Shown: positions 7,695-15,195, counted from the stretch's first letter. The stretch: 20,006 nucleotides of DNA from Pelagibacteraceae bacterium TMED65 (GCA_002167215.1 NHDS01000010.1:23300-43305); one strand, 5' to 3'. Numbers and translations are program-made. Notes: a model not told the origin generated them from the sequence alone.

Positions 7695-8408
7695 ATGTAT
7701 ATTGTAAAATTCTTTTTTTTTTTAATAACTTTTGTTTGGGTATTCTTAAGTAATTCCGTCTTCTCAGAAAATTTAGATGACAAAGTAAAAGAATTTATCC
7801 TTAAAAACCCAGAGGTAATAATACAATCCCTTCAAAACTATGAGAAGCAGCTAGAATCAAAAAAGAACAATGAAAATAAGGAAATAATAAAAAATAATTA
7901 TAATGAAATATTCAATTCAAGAAATAATTTATATGATGGAAACTATTCTTCAAAAAAAGTAATTGTTGAATTCTTTGACTATAATTGTTCCTACTGCAAA
8001 AGAGCGCATAACGATATAAAAGCATTACTTGAGAAAAAGAAAGGTTTTAAAGTTATATATAAAAATTTTCCAATTCTTTCTGACTTTTCGATAGAACTAG
8101 CAAAATATGCAATAATAATTTCAGAGATTGATCATAAAAAATTTTTAAAATTTCACCATGAATTATTGAACTCTAAAGGTTTAATTAAAAAGAAAAAACT
8201 GCTTGAAATTTTCAAAAAAATTGATGTTGACAAACAATTTTTAACTCAAAAATTAAACGACCCTACAATTGAAGAAAAACTTGAGCTTGATATAAACTTA
8301 GCTAAAAAACTTAACCTAAGAGGTACTCCAGCATTCGTAATAGGTGAGGAAATTATTTTTGGATACATAAATAATGAAGAAATGAATGTCAAGCTCGATC
8401 AACAATAA
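7695..8408 (+). CDS. Secreted DsbA/Com1-family thiol:disulfide oxidoreductase
   Basis: This 237-residue protein probably makes or reshuffles disulfides in the periplasm. Residues 1-24 form a signal peptide (hydrophobic core FFFFLITFVWVFL, likely cleavage near SVFS-EN). Residues 25-80 are a charged helical region like the N-terminal extension of Com1-type proteins (KVKEFILKNPEVIIQSLQ). The thioredoxin fold follows, with VEFFDYNCSYCK giving the redox pair Cys98/Cys101, and the cis-proline loop RGTPAFVIG with Pro212. The active-site dipeptide is Ser-Tyr rather than the Pro-His of E. coli DsbA. The gene lies just after tRNA-Leu and its 3' end overlaps the convergent HEXXH gene by 10 bases. The family is clear; the exact subgroup and partner are not. 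Confidence 0.9.
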   Translation: MYIVKFFFFLITFVWVFLSNSVFSENLDDKVKEFILKNPEVIIQSLQNYEKQLESKKNNENKEIIKNNYNEIFNSRNNLYDGNYSSKKVIVEFFDYNCSYCKRAHNDIKALLEKKKGFKVIYKNFPILSDFSIELAKYAIIISEIDHKKFLKFHHELLNSKGLIKKKKLLEIFKKIDVDKQFLTQKLNDPTIEEKLELDINLAKKLNLRGTPAFVIGEEIIFGYINNEEMNVKLDQQ

Positions 8409-8845
8409 AGATTGTTATTTTGAGTGGTTTTGAACTTCGCGGCAAAACCGTTGCTATATAAAATTTTTTTACCAAATTGACTTAAATAAATATTATGATT
8501 GACTAACGCATCCATCTCTCTTAGGTGTTTTTTTGTTTTCTGGTCATAATCATTATAAATACTTTGGTCCTCTTGTAAAATATGGATAATTTCATGAAGC
8601 AATATTCCCCTATGGCATATATCGTCCATTGGAGATAATTCTTTTGAAAGATATATTGTATATTTGGGATTGTCAGGTGTTAAAGCTAGAATTTCGCACT
8701 CCCTTCCACAAGCCATGTTGGATAATTCTTTCTGTTCAATAAAGTTTATAACAGGTAACTTTTTTGGATCTTTGTACTCTGTATGGGTTGTGATCCATAA
8801 AAGTAATGCTACTATAAGTTCATTTAAAGTTTCAAACTTTTCCAT
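8399..8845 (-). CDS. Unknown protein with HEXXH zinc-protease-like motif
   Basis: The product is 148 residues with no recognisable signal peptide. The clearest feature is CHRGILLHEIIHILQ (77-91), where His84-Glu85-x-x-His88 is the classic metal-binding helix of zincin peptidases. A downstream Glu110 in REMDALVNH is placed where a third ligand could be. Upstream, residues 44-70 include Cys46, Cys50 and an extended segment KYTIYLSKEL that could be the edge strand seen before the active helix in this fold. Small uncharacterised HEXXH families (for example DUF6647) exist in Alphaproteobacteria and this may belong to one, but I cannot confirm it. It is divergent from the iminopeptidase gene, with only 11 bases between start codons. 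The coding call is good; protease activity is a hypothesis. Confidence 0.7.
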   Translation of the reverse strand: MEKFETLNELIVALLLWITTHTEYKDPKKLPVINFIEQKELSNMACGRECEILALTPDNPKYTIYLSKELSPMDDICHRGILLHEIIHILQEDQSIYNDYDQKTKKHLREMDALVNHNIYLSQFGKKILYSNGFAAKFKTTQNNNLYC

Positions 8846-8856
8846 ATATATATAAA

Positions 8857-9798
8857 ATGATAAAAAAATTATTTATTCATAGATCTCTTCCAGAAATGTA
8901 TAACATAGATGTTGGAGATAACAACAAAATATATATTGAAGTGAGTGGAAAAAAAGACGGTATTCCAGTTATCTTTGTTCATGGTGGTCCAGGTGGTCAA
9001 TGTCGAAGTGAGCATCATTCATTGTTTGACCCTAATATTTATAAATCTGTTATTTTTGATCAAAGAGGTTGTGGCAAAAGCAAACCATATAGATCACTAA
9101 TTGGAAATAATACACAAAACTTAATCGATGACATCGAAAAGATAAGAGAATTCTTAAAAATAAGCAAATTTATCATAGTAGGAGGATCATGGGGTGCTAC
9201 TTTGGCTATCCAATACGCAATTAAATATCCATTAAATTTAATAGGAGTTCTATTGAGGTCAGTATTCTTGGGTACAACGAGAGAGATTGAATGGGCATTT
9301 ATAAATGGACCTAAATTTTTTGCTCCAAATCTTTTCGAAACATTTAAACAAGGAGTCAATGAAGAAAATTTGATAAATTATTATTACAAAAAGATTGTTG
9401 ATAAAAATTCAACTCTTCATTCATGGTTATGGCATGATTACGAAAGAATGCTATCACAATTAAATCCAAAAAATTATTTCTTTGAGCCTGAGGAAGAGCT
9501 CTTAAAAAGAGAGGGTTTGCCGAATTCTCCGTACATGGAACTTTACTATATAAAAAACAAATTTTTCATGGAAAAAAATGAAATATTAAAAGAAATTAAA
9601 AATGTTAAAGACATACCATGTTTTATTGTTCAAGGTAGATATGATTTAATTTGCCCTCCAATAAATGCATTTAATCTTCACAAAAATTGGGAATCTTCAG
9701 AGATCAGCATTGTTAATACTGCAGGACACTCCTCGTCTGATGAGGGAATTGTTGATAATTTACTTATAGGTTTGAAAAAATTAACTGTTCATTCTTAA
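8857..9798 (+). CDS. pip: Proline iminopeptidase (alpha/beta hydrolase, S33)
   Basis: The enzyme removes N-terminal proline from peptides in the cytosol. The 313-residue length matches the family. The oxyanion-region motif VHGGPGG (41-47) is typical of proline iminopeptidases, followed by FDQRGCGKS (67-75). The nucleophile elbow GGSWGAT puts the catalytic Ser at 111. The remaining triad residues fit Asp263 (QGRYDLICPP) and His291 (NTAGHSSSD). The first ATG at 8857 preserves the usual short N-terminal segment (KLFIHRSLP). Its 3' end overlaps the convergent queG by 18 bases. Substrate preference for proline is inferred from family membership. Confidence 0.92.
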   Translation: MIKKLFIHRSLPEMYNIDVGDNNKIYIEVSGKKDGIPVIFVHGGPGGQCRSEHHSLFDPNIYKSVIFDQRGCGKSKPYRSLIGNNTQNLIDDIEKIREFLKISKFIIVGGSWGATLAIQYAIKYPLNLIGVLLRSVFLGTTREIEWAFINGPKFFAPNLFETFKQGVNEENLINYYYKKIVDKNSTLHSWLWHDYERMLSQLNPKNYFFEPEEELLKREGLPNSPYMELYYIKNKFFMEKNEILKEIKNVKDIPCFIVQGRYDLICPPINAFNLHKNWESSEISIVNTAGHSSSDEGIVDNLLIGLKKLTVHS

Positions 9799-10896
9799 TT
9801 CGAAGATAACATATTCATTTTTTTCTTCTAGCAATAACTTTCTTCTAAGTTTATTTTTTTCATTACGGCATAGAAGTTGAAAAAGTGACCATACACATGC
9901 CCCTCGAATTATTGGATAGTCATTTTTTAAATGAGGATATAAAGAATCAATAAGACTGATATTTTGACTATTACCAGATGCAATAATAATATTTCTTAAA
10001 AATCTTTCCCAACCAATTCTTTTAACTGGTGATTCTGAAAAATAAATTTCAAACTTTTGTTTATTAAAATTTAGAAAAAAATCTAAATTATTTAGTGACT
10101 TATTTGAATTAAGTTTGTCTTCTTTTGTTTCAGTTGAAAATTTATTCCATGGACAAATAGAAAGACAGTCATCACAACCATAAACCTTATTTCCAATTTT
10201 TTTTCTGAGAGTCATCGGGATAGGTCCTTTATGTTCTATTGTTAGGTATGAAATACACTTTCTAGCATCGATTTTATTATTTCCTAAAAAGGCATTTGTC
10301 GGACAAATATCAAGACATTTTTCACAAGTTCCACAGTCCCCTTGTTCCTCGTATTTGTCTTCAATATCAATGGGTAGGAAGATCTCACCCAAGAAAAGCC
10401 ATGAACCATATTTTTTAGAAACTAAATTTGTATGCTTTCCCTGCCAGCCTAAATTTGCCTTTTCAGCAAAATATTTCTCTAGAATAGGAGATGTATCTAC
10501 AAAAACTTTTGATTGCATTTTTAATTCATTTTTTAACCAAGATTGTATATTTAATAATTTATCCTGCATAATTTTGTGATAATCGTGATTTCTGGCGTAT
10601 ACACTAATGTTCGCTTTGTTTCGCTCCTGATTATATTTTAATGGATTCTCATTAGGTGCATAATTTTGACCTACGACCAGAATAGTTTTAACATCATTCC
10701 AAATTAGCCTGGGATTAATTTTTTTTTCATAATGTCTTTCTAACCATTTCATTTCACCGTGACAATTATTTTTAAGAAATTCCGAGTAATTTTTTCCTAT
10801 TTCTTTGTTTACGTGAACTTTTGTAAATCCTAAAACATCAAAGCCATTATTTAATACTTCTATATTAATCTTTTTTTTTAAATCTTTCATTTTCAT
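9781..10896 (-). CDS. queG: Epoxyqueuosine reductase QueG
   Basis: QueG performs the last step of queuosine synthesis, reducing epoxyqueuosine in tRNA to queuosine using cobalamin and two [4Fe-4S] clusters. The 371-residue length is normal. The catalytic Asp134 lies in VFVDTSP. The ferredoxin-type clusters use Cys188, 191, 194 and 198 (CGTCEKCLDICP) and Cys241, 244 and 248 (GCDDCLSICPW), with Cys214 in ARKCISYLTIEHKG. The C-terminal part (about 320-350) is HEAT-like. It is divergent from queC across 27 bases and is part of the local queuosine cluster. Need for a cobalamin cofactor is known for the family; no B12 genes are in the window. Confidence 0.97.
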   Translation of the reverse strand: MKMKDLKKKINIEVLNNGFDVLGFTKVHVNKEIGKNYSEFLKNNCHGEMKWLERHYEKKINPRLIWNDVKTILVVGQNYAPNENPLKYNQERNKANISVYARNHDYHKIMQDKLLNIQSWLKNELKMQSKVFVDTSPILEKYFAEKANLGWQGKHTNLVSKKYGSWLFLGEIFLPIDIEDKYEEQGDCGTCEKCLDICPTNAFLGNNKIDARKCISYLTIEHKGPIPMTLRKKIGNKVYGCDDCLSICPWNKFSTETKEDKLNSNKSLNNLDFFLNFNKQKFEIYFSESPVKRIGWERFLRNIIIASGNSQNISLIDSLYPHLKNDYPIIRGACVWSLFQLLCRNEKNKLRRKLLLEEKNEYVIFELRMNS

Positions 10897-10923
10897 TTTT
10901 TACTCAATTATTATAATTCTTAA
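10897..10923. promoter_or_regulatory. Divergent queG/queC promoter region with palindromic ATTATAAT
   Basis: The self-complementary octamer ATTATAAT (10910-10917) gives TATAAT on both strands, the same element as in the PopZ-like locus. For queC, TATAAT at 10912-10917 ends 6 bases before the ATG, which would make the mRNA leaderless; a TTTTCA (10890-10895) lies 16 bases upstream of it. For queG, TATAAT at 10915-10910 has TTGATT (10939-10934) 18 bases upstream. The 27-base gap is too short for a preQ1 riboswitch. Confidence 0.5.
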
Positions 10924-11610
10924 ATGACAAACAAATCAAATAAAGCTTTAGTTCTTTTGAGTGGTGGCCTAGATTCATCAGTAGTTTTATCAATTTGTCA
11001 TAAAAAAGGATACAAAATTGATGCAATTTCTTTTGATTATGGTCAAAGGCATAAAATTGAACTCGAAAATGCTAAATGGCAAGCGAAACACTTTAATTGC
11101 AATAAACATAAAATATTTAAGATTGACTTTTATGGCGGTTCAGCACTTACAGATAATATTGAAGTTCCAGTTAACAGATCAGTTGAATGTATTCCTGAAA
11201 AAATACCAATAACTTATGTACCTAGTAGAAATTTAGTTTTTTTATCATACGCTTGTGGATACGCAGAGGTTAATGATATTGACCATATATTTTTAGGTGT
11301 AAATGCATTGGACTATTCTGGTTATCCAGATTGTAGAAAAGAATTTATTAATGGGTTTGAAAATTTAATTAATTTATCGACAAAAAAGGGATTGGAGGGA
11401 GTAAAGTTTAAAATTTGTACACCACTTATTGACATGACGAAAAAAGAAATAGTAATGTTGGGTAAAAAAAATAATGTTAATTTTTCAATGACCCTAAGTT
11501 GCTATAACCCAAAAAATTCTGTTGTTTGTGGCAAGTGTGATTCATGTTTACTCAGAAGAAAAGGTTTCGAAGAAGCAAGTTTGATAGATCCATTGATGAA
11601 AAGTTTTTAA
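10924..11610 (+). CDS. queC: 7-cyano-7-deazaguanine synthase QueC
   Basis: QueC converts 7-carboxy-7-deazaguanine to preQ0 with ATP and ammonia. The 228-residue protein has the N-type ATP pyrophosphatase P-loop LSGGLDSS (12-19). It also has the family segment FDYGQRHKIE, the VPSRN motif and four C-terminal zinc cysteines: Cys193, 202, 205 and 208 (SCYNPKNSVVCGKCDSC). It is the first gene of the plus-strand queC-queE-queD run, one base ahead of queE. All hallmark residues are intact, so this step looks functional. Confidence 0.97.
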   Translation: MTNKSNKALVLLSGGLDSSVVLSICHKKGYKIDAISFDYGQRHKIELENAKWQAKHFNCNKHKIFKIDFYGGSALTDNIEVPVNRSVECIPEKIPITYVPSRNLVFLSYACGYAEVNDIDHIFLGVNALDYSGYPDCRKEFINGFENLINLSTKKGLEGVKFKICTPLIDMTKKEIVMLGKKNNVNFSMTLSCYNPKNSVVCGKCDSCLLRRKGFEEASLIDPLMKSF

Positions 11611-11611
11611 G

Positions 11612-12244
11612 ATGTATAAAATTAAAGAAATATTTAAATCTATTCAAGGTGAAGGTTATAACTCAGGCAAAACGTCAGTTTTTGTAAGATTCACCGGTTG
11701 TAACTTGTGGAATGGAAAAAATAAAGATAAAAAAAATGCAGTATGTAACTTTTGTGATACTGATTTCATAGGTACTGATGGTAAAAATGGTGGAATATAT
11801 AATATAGAAAAACTTGTAGATAAAATTGAAAAAGTATGGAATTCAACTTTTTCTCTTCAAAATAAATTTGTCATATTAACAGGAGGCGAACCACTCCTTC
11901 AAGTAGACGATAGATTGGTAAAAAATCTTCAAAGGAAAAATTTTATTGTTGCAGTTGAAACCAACGGAACTATTAATACTATGATAAACTTCGACTGGAT
12001 TTGTGTAAGCCCAAAAGATCCCAGAAACTGGAAACTTAAAAAAGGTGATGAGTTAAAAATTATCTATCCTCAAAGAATTTTTGATCTAAATAAATTACTA
12101 AGATTCAACTTCAAATATTTTTTTTTACAACCTAAATATGACAATTTCACTAGAATAAACCTAAATAAAACTTTAAGTTATTGTAAACGGAATAGGGAAT
12201 GGTTTCCCAGTCTTCAATTACATAAAATTATTAGGGTAGATTAA
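11612..12244 (+). CDS. queE: 7-carboxy-7-deazaguanine synthase QueE (CX14CX2C type)
   Basis: QueE is a radical SAM enzyme that contracts the ring of 6-carboxy-tetrahydropterin to form CDG. The 210-residue protein begins with the family motif FKSIQGEGYNSGKTSVFVRF. Its cluster cysteines are Cys30, Cys45 and Cys48, the CX14CX2C spacing known in one QueE branch rather than the CX3CX2C of most radical SAM enzymes. The SAM-binding LTGGEPLLQ and the segment CVSPKDPRNW with GDELKIIYPQ are also seen, the latter close to alphaproteobacterial versions. It lies between queC (1-base gap) and queD (directly adjacent). The C-terminal QLHKIIRV replaces the usual QTHKYLGI, a mild divergence. Confidence 0.95.
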   Translation: MYKIKEIFKSIQGEGYNSGKTSVFVRFTGCNLWNGKNKDKKNAVCNFCDTDFIGTDGKNGGIYNIEKLVDKIEKVWNSTFSLQNKFVILTGGEPLLQVDDRLVKNLQRKNFIVAVETNGTINTMINFDWICVSPKDPRNWKLKKGDELKIIYPQRIFDLNKLLRFNFKYFFLQPKYDNFTRINLNKTLSYCKRNREWFPSLQLHKIIRVD

Positions 12245-12601
12245 GTGCATATTTTCAAAAAATATTATTTTGATGCAACACATTTTATGCCAAACTTTGA
12301 AAAGAATCATGACTATAGAAAAATGCATGGCCACAGTTATGAAGTAACAATAAAATTATTAGGAAGTGTCAATAAAAAAACTAATTGGGTAATTGATTTA
12401 GAAGAGTTGGATATTCTCGTTAAACCAGTAATATCATTGTTAGATCATTCAATATTAAATGATGTTGATGGCTTAAAATATCCGACCAGTGAAAACATTG
12501 CAAAGTGGTTATGGTTTAGACTTAAAAAAAAGATTTCCAATTTAGATAGTGTTGAAATCTATAGGCCTAGAATTGGTGGATGCATCTTTAACGGTAAATA
12601 A
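12245..12601 (+). CDS. queD: 6-carboxy-tetrahydropterin synthase QueD-like, lacking canonical catalytic Cys and Glu
   Basis: QueD converts dihydroneopterin triphosphate to 6-carboxy-tetrahydropterin. The 118-residue protein aligns without gaps to my recollection of E. coli QueD with an offset of three. Zinc ligands His13, His28 and His30 (MHGHSY) and the Asp67-His68 pair (LLDHSILND) are present. However, the position of catalytic Cys27 in CxxxHGH is Tyr24 (DYRKMHGH), and the position of Glu110 is Arg107 (EIYRPRIGGC). The only cysteine is Cys113. The start is GTG at 12245, directly after the queE TAA, so translation is probably coupled. Context says QueD, but the chemistry may differ or be lost. 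Its end abuts the convergent queF with no gap. Confidence 0.85.
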   Translation: MHIFKKYYFDATHFMPNFEKNHDYRKMHGHSYEVTIKLLGSVNKKTNWVIDLEELDILVKPVISLLDHSILNDVDGLKYPTSENIAKWLWFRLKKKISNLDSVEIYRPRIGGCIFNGK

Positions 12602-13057
12602 TTAACGATTGCCATAGATAGGTATATTAAGTTCACTGACAATTACATTGACTGGCTTTTTTCCAGTCTGAGAAATAATATCTATGGGTATTCCTCCCCT
12701 TGGATTCCAAAAACTTGCTACTCTAATCCATTTAGGTTTAACATACTTTATTATCTTTTTAGATATTTTTATAGTGCAATCTTCATGAAACCCTCCATAG
12801 TCTCTAAAACTGAATAAAAAAAGTTTGAAGGATTTACTCTCCATTAATAATTTGTTAGGCACATAGTCTATTATGATCTTACCAAAATCCGGTTGTGATG
12901 TAATTGGACAAATACTTGTAAATTCTGGAGCAATAAATCTGATTGAGTAATCGTGATCAAGGTGAGGGTTATTTACACAGTCAAGGATAAAAGAATCTGG
13001 AGAGCTCTTGACATTTGATTTAGAACCAAGATATCTAGGTTTTTTTGTATTTTTCAT
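12602..13057 (-). CDS. queF: NADPH-dependent 7-cyano-7-deazaguanine reductase QueF (short type)
   Basis: QueF reduces the nitrile of preQ0 to the amine preQ1 with NADPH. The 151-residue size marks the single-domain YkvM-type form. The nucleophile Cys50 and proton-donor Asp57 lie in FTSICPITSQPDF. The QueF signature is MESKSFKLF (72-80). The FHEDC segment (90-94) and PRGGIPIDI are also typical. It overlaps the end of tgt by 23 bases and is the last gene of the minus-strand moaA-to-queF run. The intact active site argues that the organism still makes preQ1. Confidence 0.96.
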   Translation of the reverse strand: MKNTKKPRYLGSKSNVKSSPDSFILDCVNNPHLDHDYSIRFIAPEFTSICPITSQPDFGKIIIDYVPNKLLMESKSFKLFLFSFRDYGGFHEDCTIKISKKIIKYVKPKWIRVASFWNPRGGIPIDIISQTGKKPVNVIVSELNIPIYGNR

Positions 13058-14156
13058 GATATTTTGTATATTTCTTTTTTACTTTTTCAAACTCATTATT
13101 AATTATTGATTCCCTTATATCAGACATCATCTTCATGTAAAAAGCAATATTATGTAAACTTAAAATCATTGAAGATAGTATCTCATTATTTTTTGTTAAA
13201 TGGTGTATATAAGATTTAGTAAACTCTTTTGAAACATAACAATTGATGCTTTCGTCAAGGGGGTTCTGATCATAAGCATAACATGCATTTCTGAGATTTA
13301 TCTCACCCTCTCTGGTAAAAGCTCTTCCATTTCTTCCAAACCTTGTTGGTAATACACAATCAAACATATCAATTCCTTTTTCGACAGCACAAATTATATC
13401 AATTGGTCTTCCAACTCCCATCAGATATCTGGGTTTGTTTGTTGGCATGTTTTTTAAAGAAAAGTCTATTACATCCATCATTTCATTGTGTGATTCTCCT
13501 ACTGATAATCCTCCTATTGCATAGCCGTCAAAGTCGATTTTTGTTAATTTATCTATACACTTTTTTCTAAGACTTTCATACATTCCACCTTGAATTATTC
13601 CAAAAAGACCAAATCCATTTCTTTTAATAAAAGCATTTTTACATCTTAGAGCCCATCTAATTGACAATTCCATAGATTCTTTTGCTCTTTCAAATGAGGC
13701 TGGATACTCAGTACACTCGTCAAGAACCATTGAAATATCGGAATTAAGTTTTCTCTGAATTTCAATCGCATCTTCAGGAGAAAGATGTATTTTCATTCCA
13801 TCTATATGTGATTTAAAATTAATACCATCCTCATTAATTTTTCTTAATTTAGATAATGACCAAACTTGATAACCGCCTGAATCTGTAAGGATTGGTTTGT
13901 TCCAACTCATAAAATTTTGCAGGCCACCTATTTTGTGAATCAGTTTTGCACCAGGTCTTAGCATTAAATGGTAGGTATTAGCCAAAATTATCTCTGTATT
14001 TAGTTTTTTAAGATCTTTTTGAAAAACTGCTTTAACACTTCCATGTGTTCCTACCGGCATAAATACAGGTGTTTTAATTTCTCCGTGTCTAGTCTTAATT
14101 TTTCCTGCTCTTGCCTTCTTAAAATTTGATTCTATTGAAAAAAAAAAATTATTCAT
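13035..14156 (-). CDS. tgt: Queuine/preQ1 tRNA-ribosyltransferase Tgt with incomplete zinc site
   Basis: Tgt exchanges guanine-34 for preQ1 in GUN-anticodon tRNAs. The 373-residue TIM-barrel protein keeps the catalytic aspartates: Asp92 in LTDSGGYQ and Asp266 in GIDMFDCVLPTR. GIIQGG and GGLSVGE, which bind the base, are also kept. The structural zinc site normally uses three cysteines in CxCxxC and a histidine. Aligned by fixed spacing from the catalytic Asp, these positions are Ile304, Cys306, Ser309 and His335. Two ligands are therefore missing. It overlaps queA by 8 bases and queF by 23. Identity is certain; activity of the zinc-depleted form is uncertain. Confidence 0.95.
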   Translation of the reverse strand: MNNFFFSIESNFKKARAGKIKTRHGEIKTPVFMPVGTHGSVKAVFQKDLKKLNTEIILANTYHLMLRPGAKLIHKIGGLQNFMSWNKPILTDSGGYQVWSLSKLRKINEDGINFKSHIDGMKIHLSPEDAIEIQRKLNSDISMVLDECTEYPASFERAKESMELSIRWALRCKNAFIKRNGFGLFGIIQGGMYESLRKKCIDKLTKIDFDGYAIGGLSVGESHNEMMDVIDFSLKNMPTNKPRYLMGVGRPIDIICAVEKGIDMFDCVLPTRFGRNGRAFTREGEINLRNACYAYDQNPLDESINCYVSKEFTKSYIHHLTKNNEILSSMILSLHNIAFYMKMMSDIRESIINNEFEKVKKKYTKYHEKYKKT

Positions 14157-15195
14157 TTTTATTCCAAATTAGGCATGCATCGCCATACGAAAAAAATCTA
14201 ATTTTATTTTTAATAGCATAATCGTAAAGCTTAAGTGTTTTTTTTTTTCCTAAAATTGCAAATATTAACGCAAGTAAGGTTGAATATGGTGTATGAAAAT
14301 TCGTAATAATTCCATCTATTGTATTTACTTTCCAACCAGGTTTAATGAATATATTTGTCTGACCTTTGAATGGTTTGATATTTCCCTTTTTATCTTTTGA
14401 AGATTCTAAAAGTCTTAGGACAGTTGTGCCTACAGCAATTAATTTCCCACCTTTTTTCTTTACATTATTGATTTTATTGGCAGCTGAGACAGTTATTTCT
14501 CCACTCTCAAAATGCATCAAATGGTTAGAAATATCATTGGTTTTAACCGGTAAAAAAGTTCCACCATTTATGTGTAAAGTAACTTTTATAATCGATATTT
14601 TTTTATTCTTGATCTGATTAATTAATTTTTGAGTAAAATGAAGACTTGCAGTAGGTGAGGCTACAGCTCCTTCATTTTTTGCAAAAATTGTTTGATAATC
14701 TTTAATGTCTCTTATTTGAAGACCTCTTTTCTTAATGTAAGGAGGTAATGGAATTTTACCTAATTTTCTTATCTTTTCTTTAAATTGCTTTAAAGATATA
14801 TTGAACTTGAGAAAATAGATATTTTCGTTATTTTCATTTTTTTTTATTTGAATGATGGCAGAAAAAATTTCGAAAAAATTAATTTTATCACCGTTTGCCA
14901 TATTCTTTTGTTTTTTTAGAAAAACACTCCAAATATTTTGTCTATGGTTTTCAATTTTATTCAAATTGATGCATATTTTTTTTCCATTTAGTTTTCCCTC
15001 TAATTCAGCATTAATTACTTTTGTATCATTAATAATTAATGCATCATTTGGGTTTAATTCATTAAGTATATCAGTAAATTTTACAACCCTATTCTTTCTT
15101 CCAGCTATAACTAATTTTGATTGATCCCTAGGTTTGTGTGGATGAAGAGCTATTAATTCTTTTGGTAAATTAAAGTTTAGATCCTTTAACTTCAT
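14149..15195 (-). CDS. queA: S-adenosylmethionine:tRNA ribosyltransferase-isomerase QueA (divergent)
   Basis: QueA moves the ribosyl part of SAM onto preQ1 in tRNA to form epoxyqueuosine. The 348-residue protein has the normal length and motifs in order: DLNFNLPKELIALHP at the N-terminus, INDTKVINAELEG, LPPYI, EGAVASPTASLHF, GGTFLPV, GTTVLRLLES, TNFHTPYSTLLAL and FFSYGDACLIW. Several normally strict positions differ: NDTRV is NDTKV, PARL is NAEL, PTAGLHF is PTASLHF, and HVGAGTF is HINGGTF. Its start overlaps the argE stop by one base (TAATG) and its end overlaps tgt by 8. The call is secure from fold motifs and context; divergence is noted as a finding. Confidence 0.94.
   Translation of the reverse strand: MKLKDLNFNLPKELIALHPHKPRDQSKLVIAGRKNRVVKFTDILNELNPNDALIINDTKVINAELEGKLNGKKICINLNKIENHRQNIWSVFLKKQKNMANGDKINFFEIFSAIIQIKKNENNENIYFLKFNISLKQFKEKIRKLGKIPLPPYIKKRGLQIRDIKDYQTIFAKNEGAVASPTASLHFTQKLINQIKNKKISIIKVTLHINGGTFLPVKTNDISNHLMHFESGEITVSAANKINNVKKKGGKLIAVGTTVLRLLESSKDKKGNIKPFKGQTNIFIKPGWKVNTIDGIITNFHTPYSTLLALIFAILGKKKTLKLYDYAIKNKIRFFSYGDACLIWNKNE

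Noticed and set aside
10897..10923. preQ1 riboswitch upstream of queC
   Set aside because: The gap is 27 bases with no pseudoknot-forming G/C segment and is already taken by the divergent starts.
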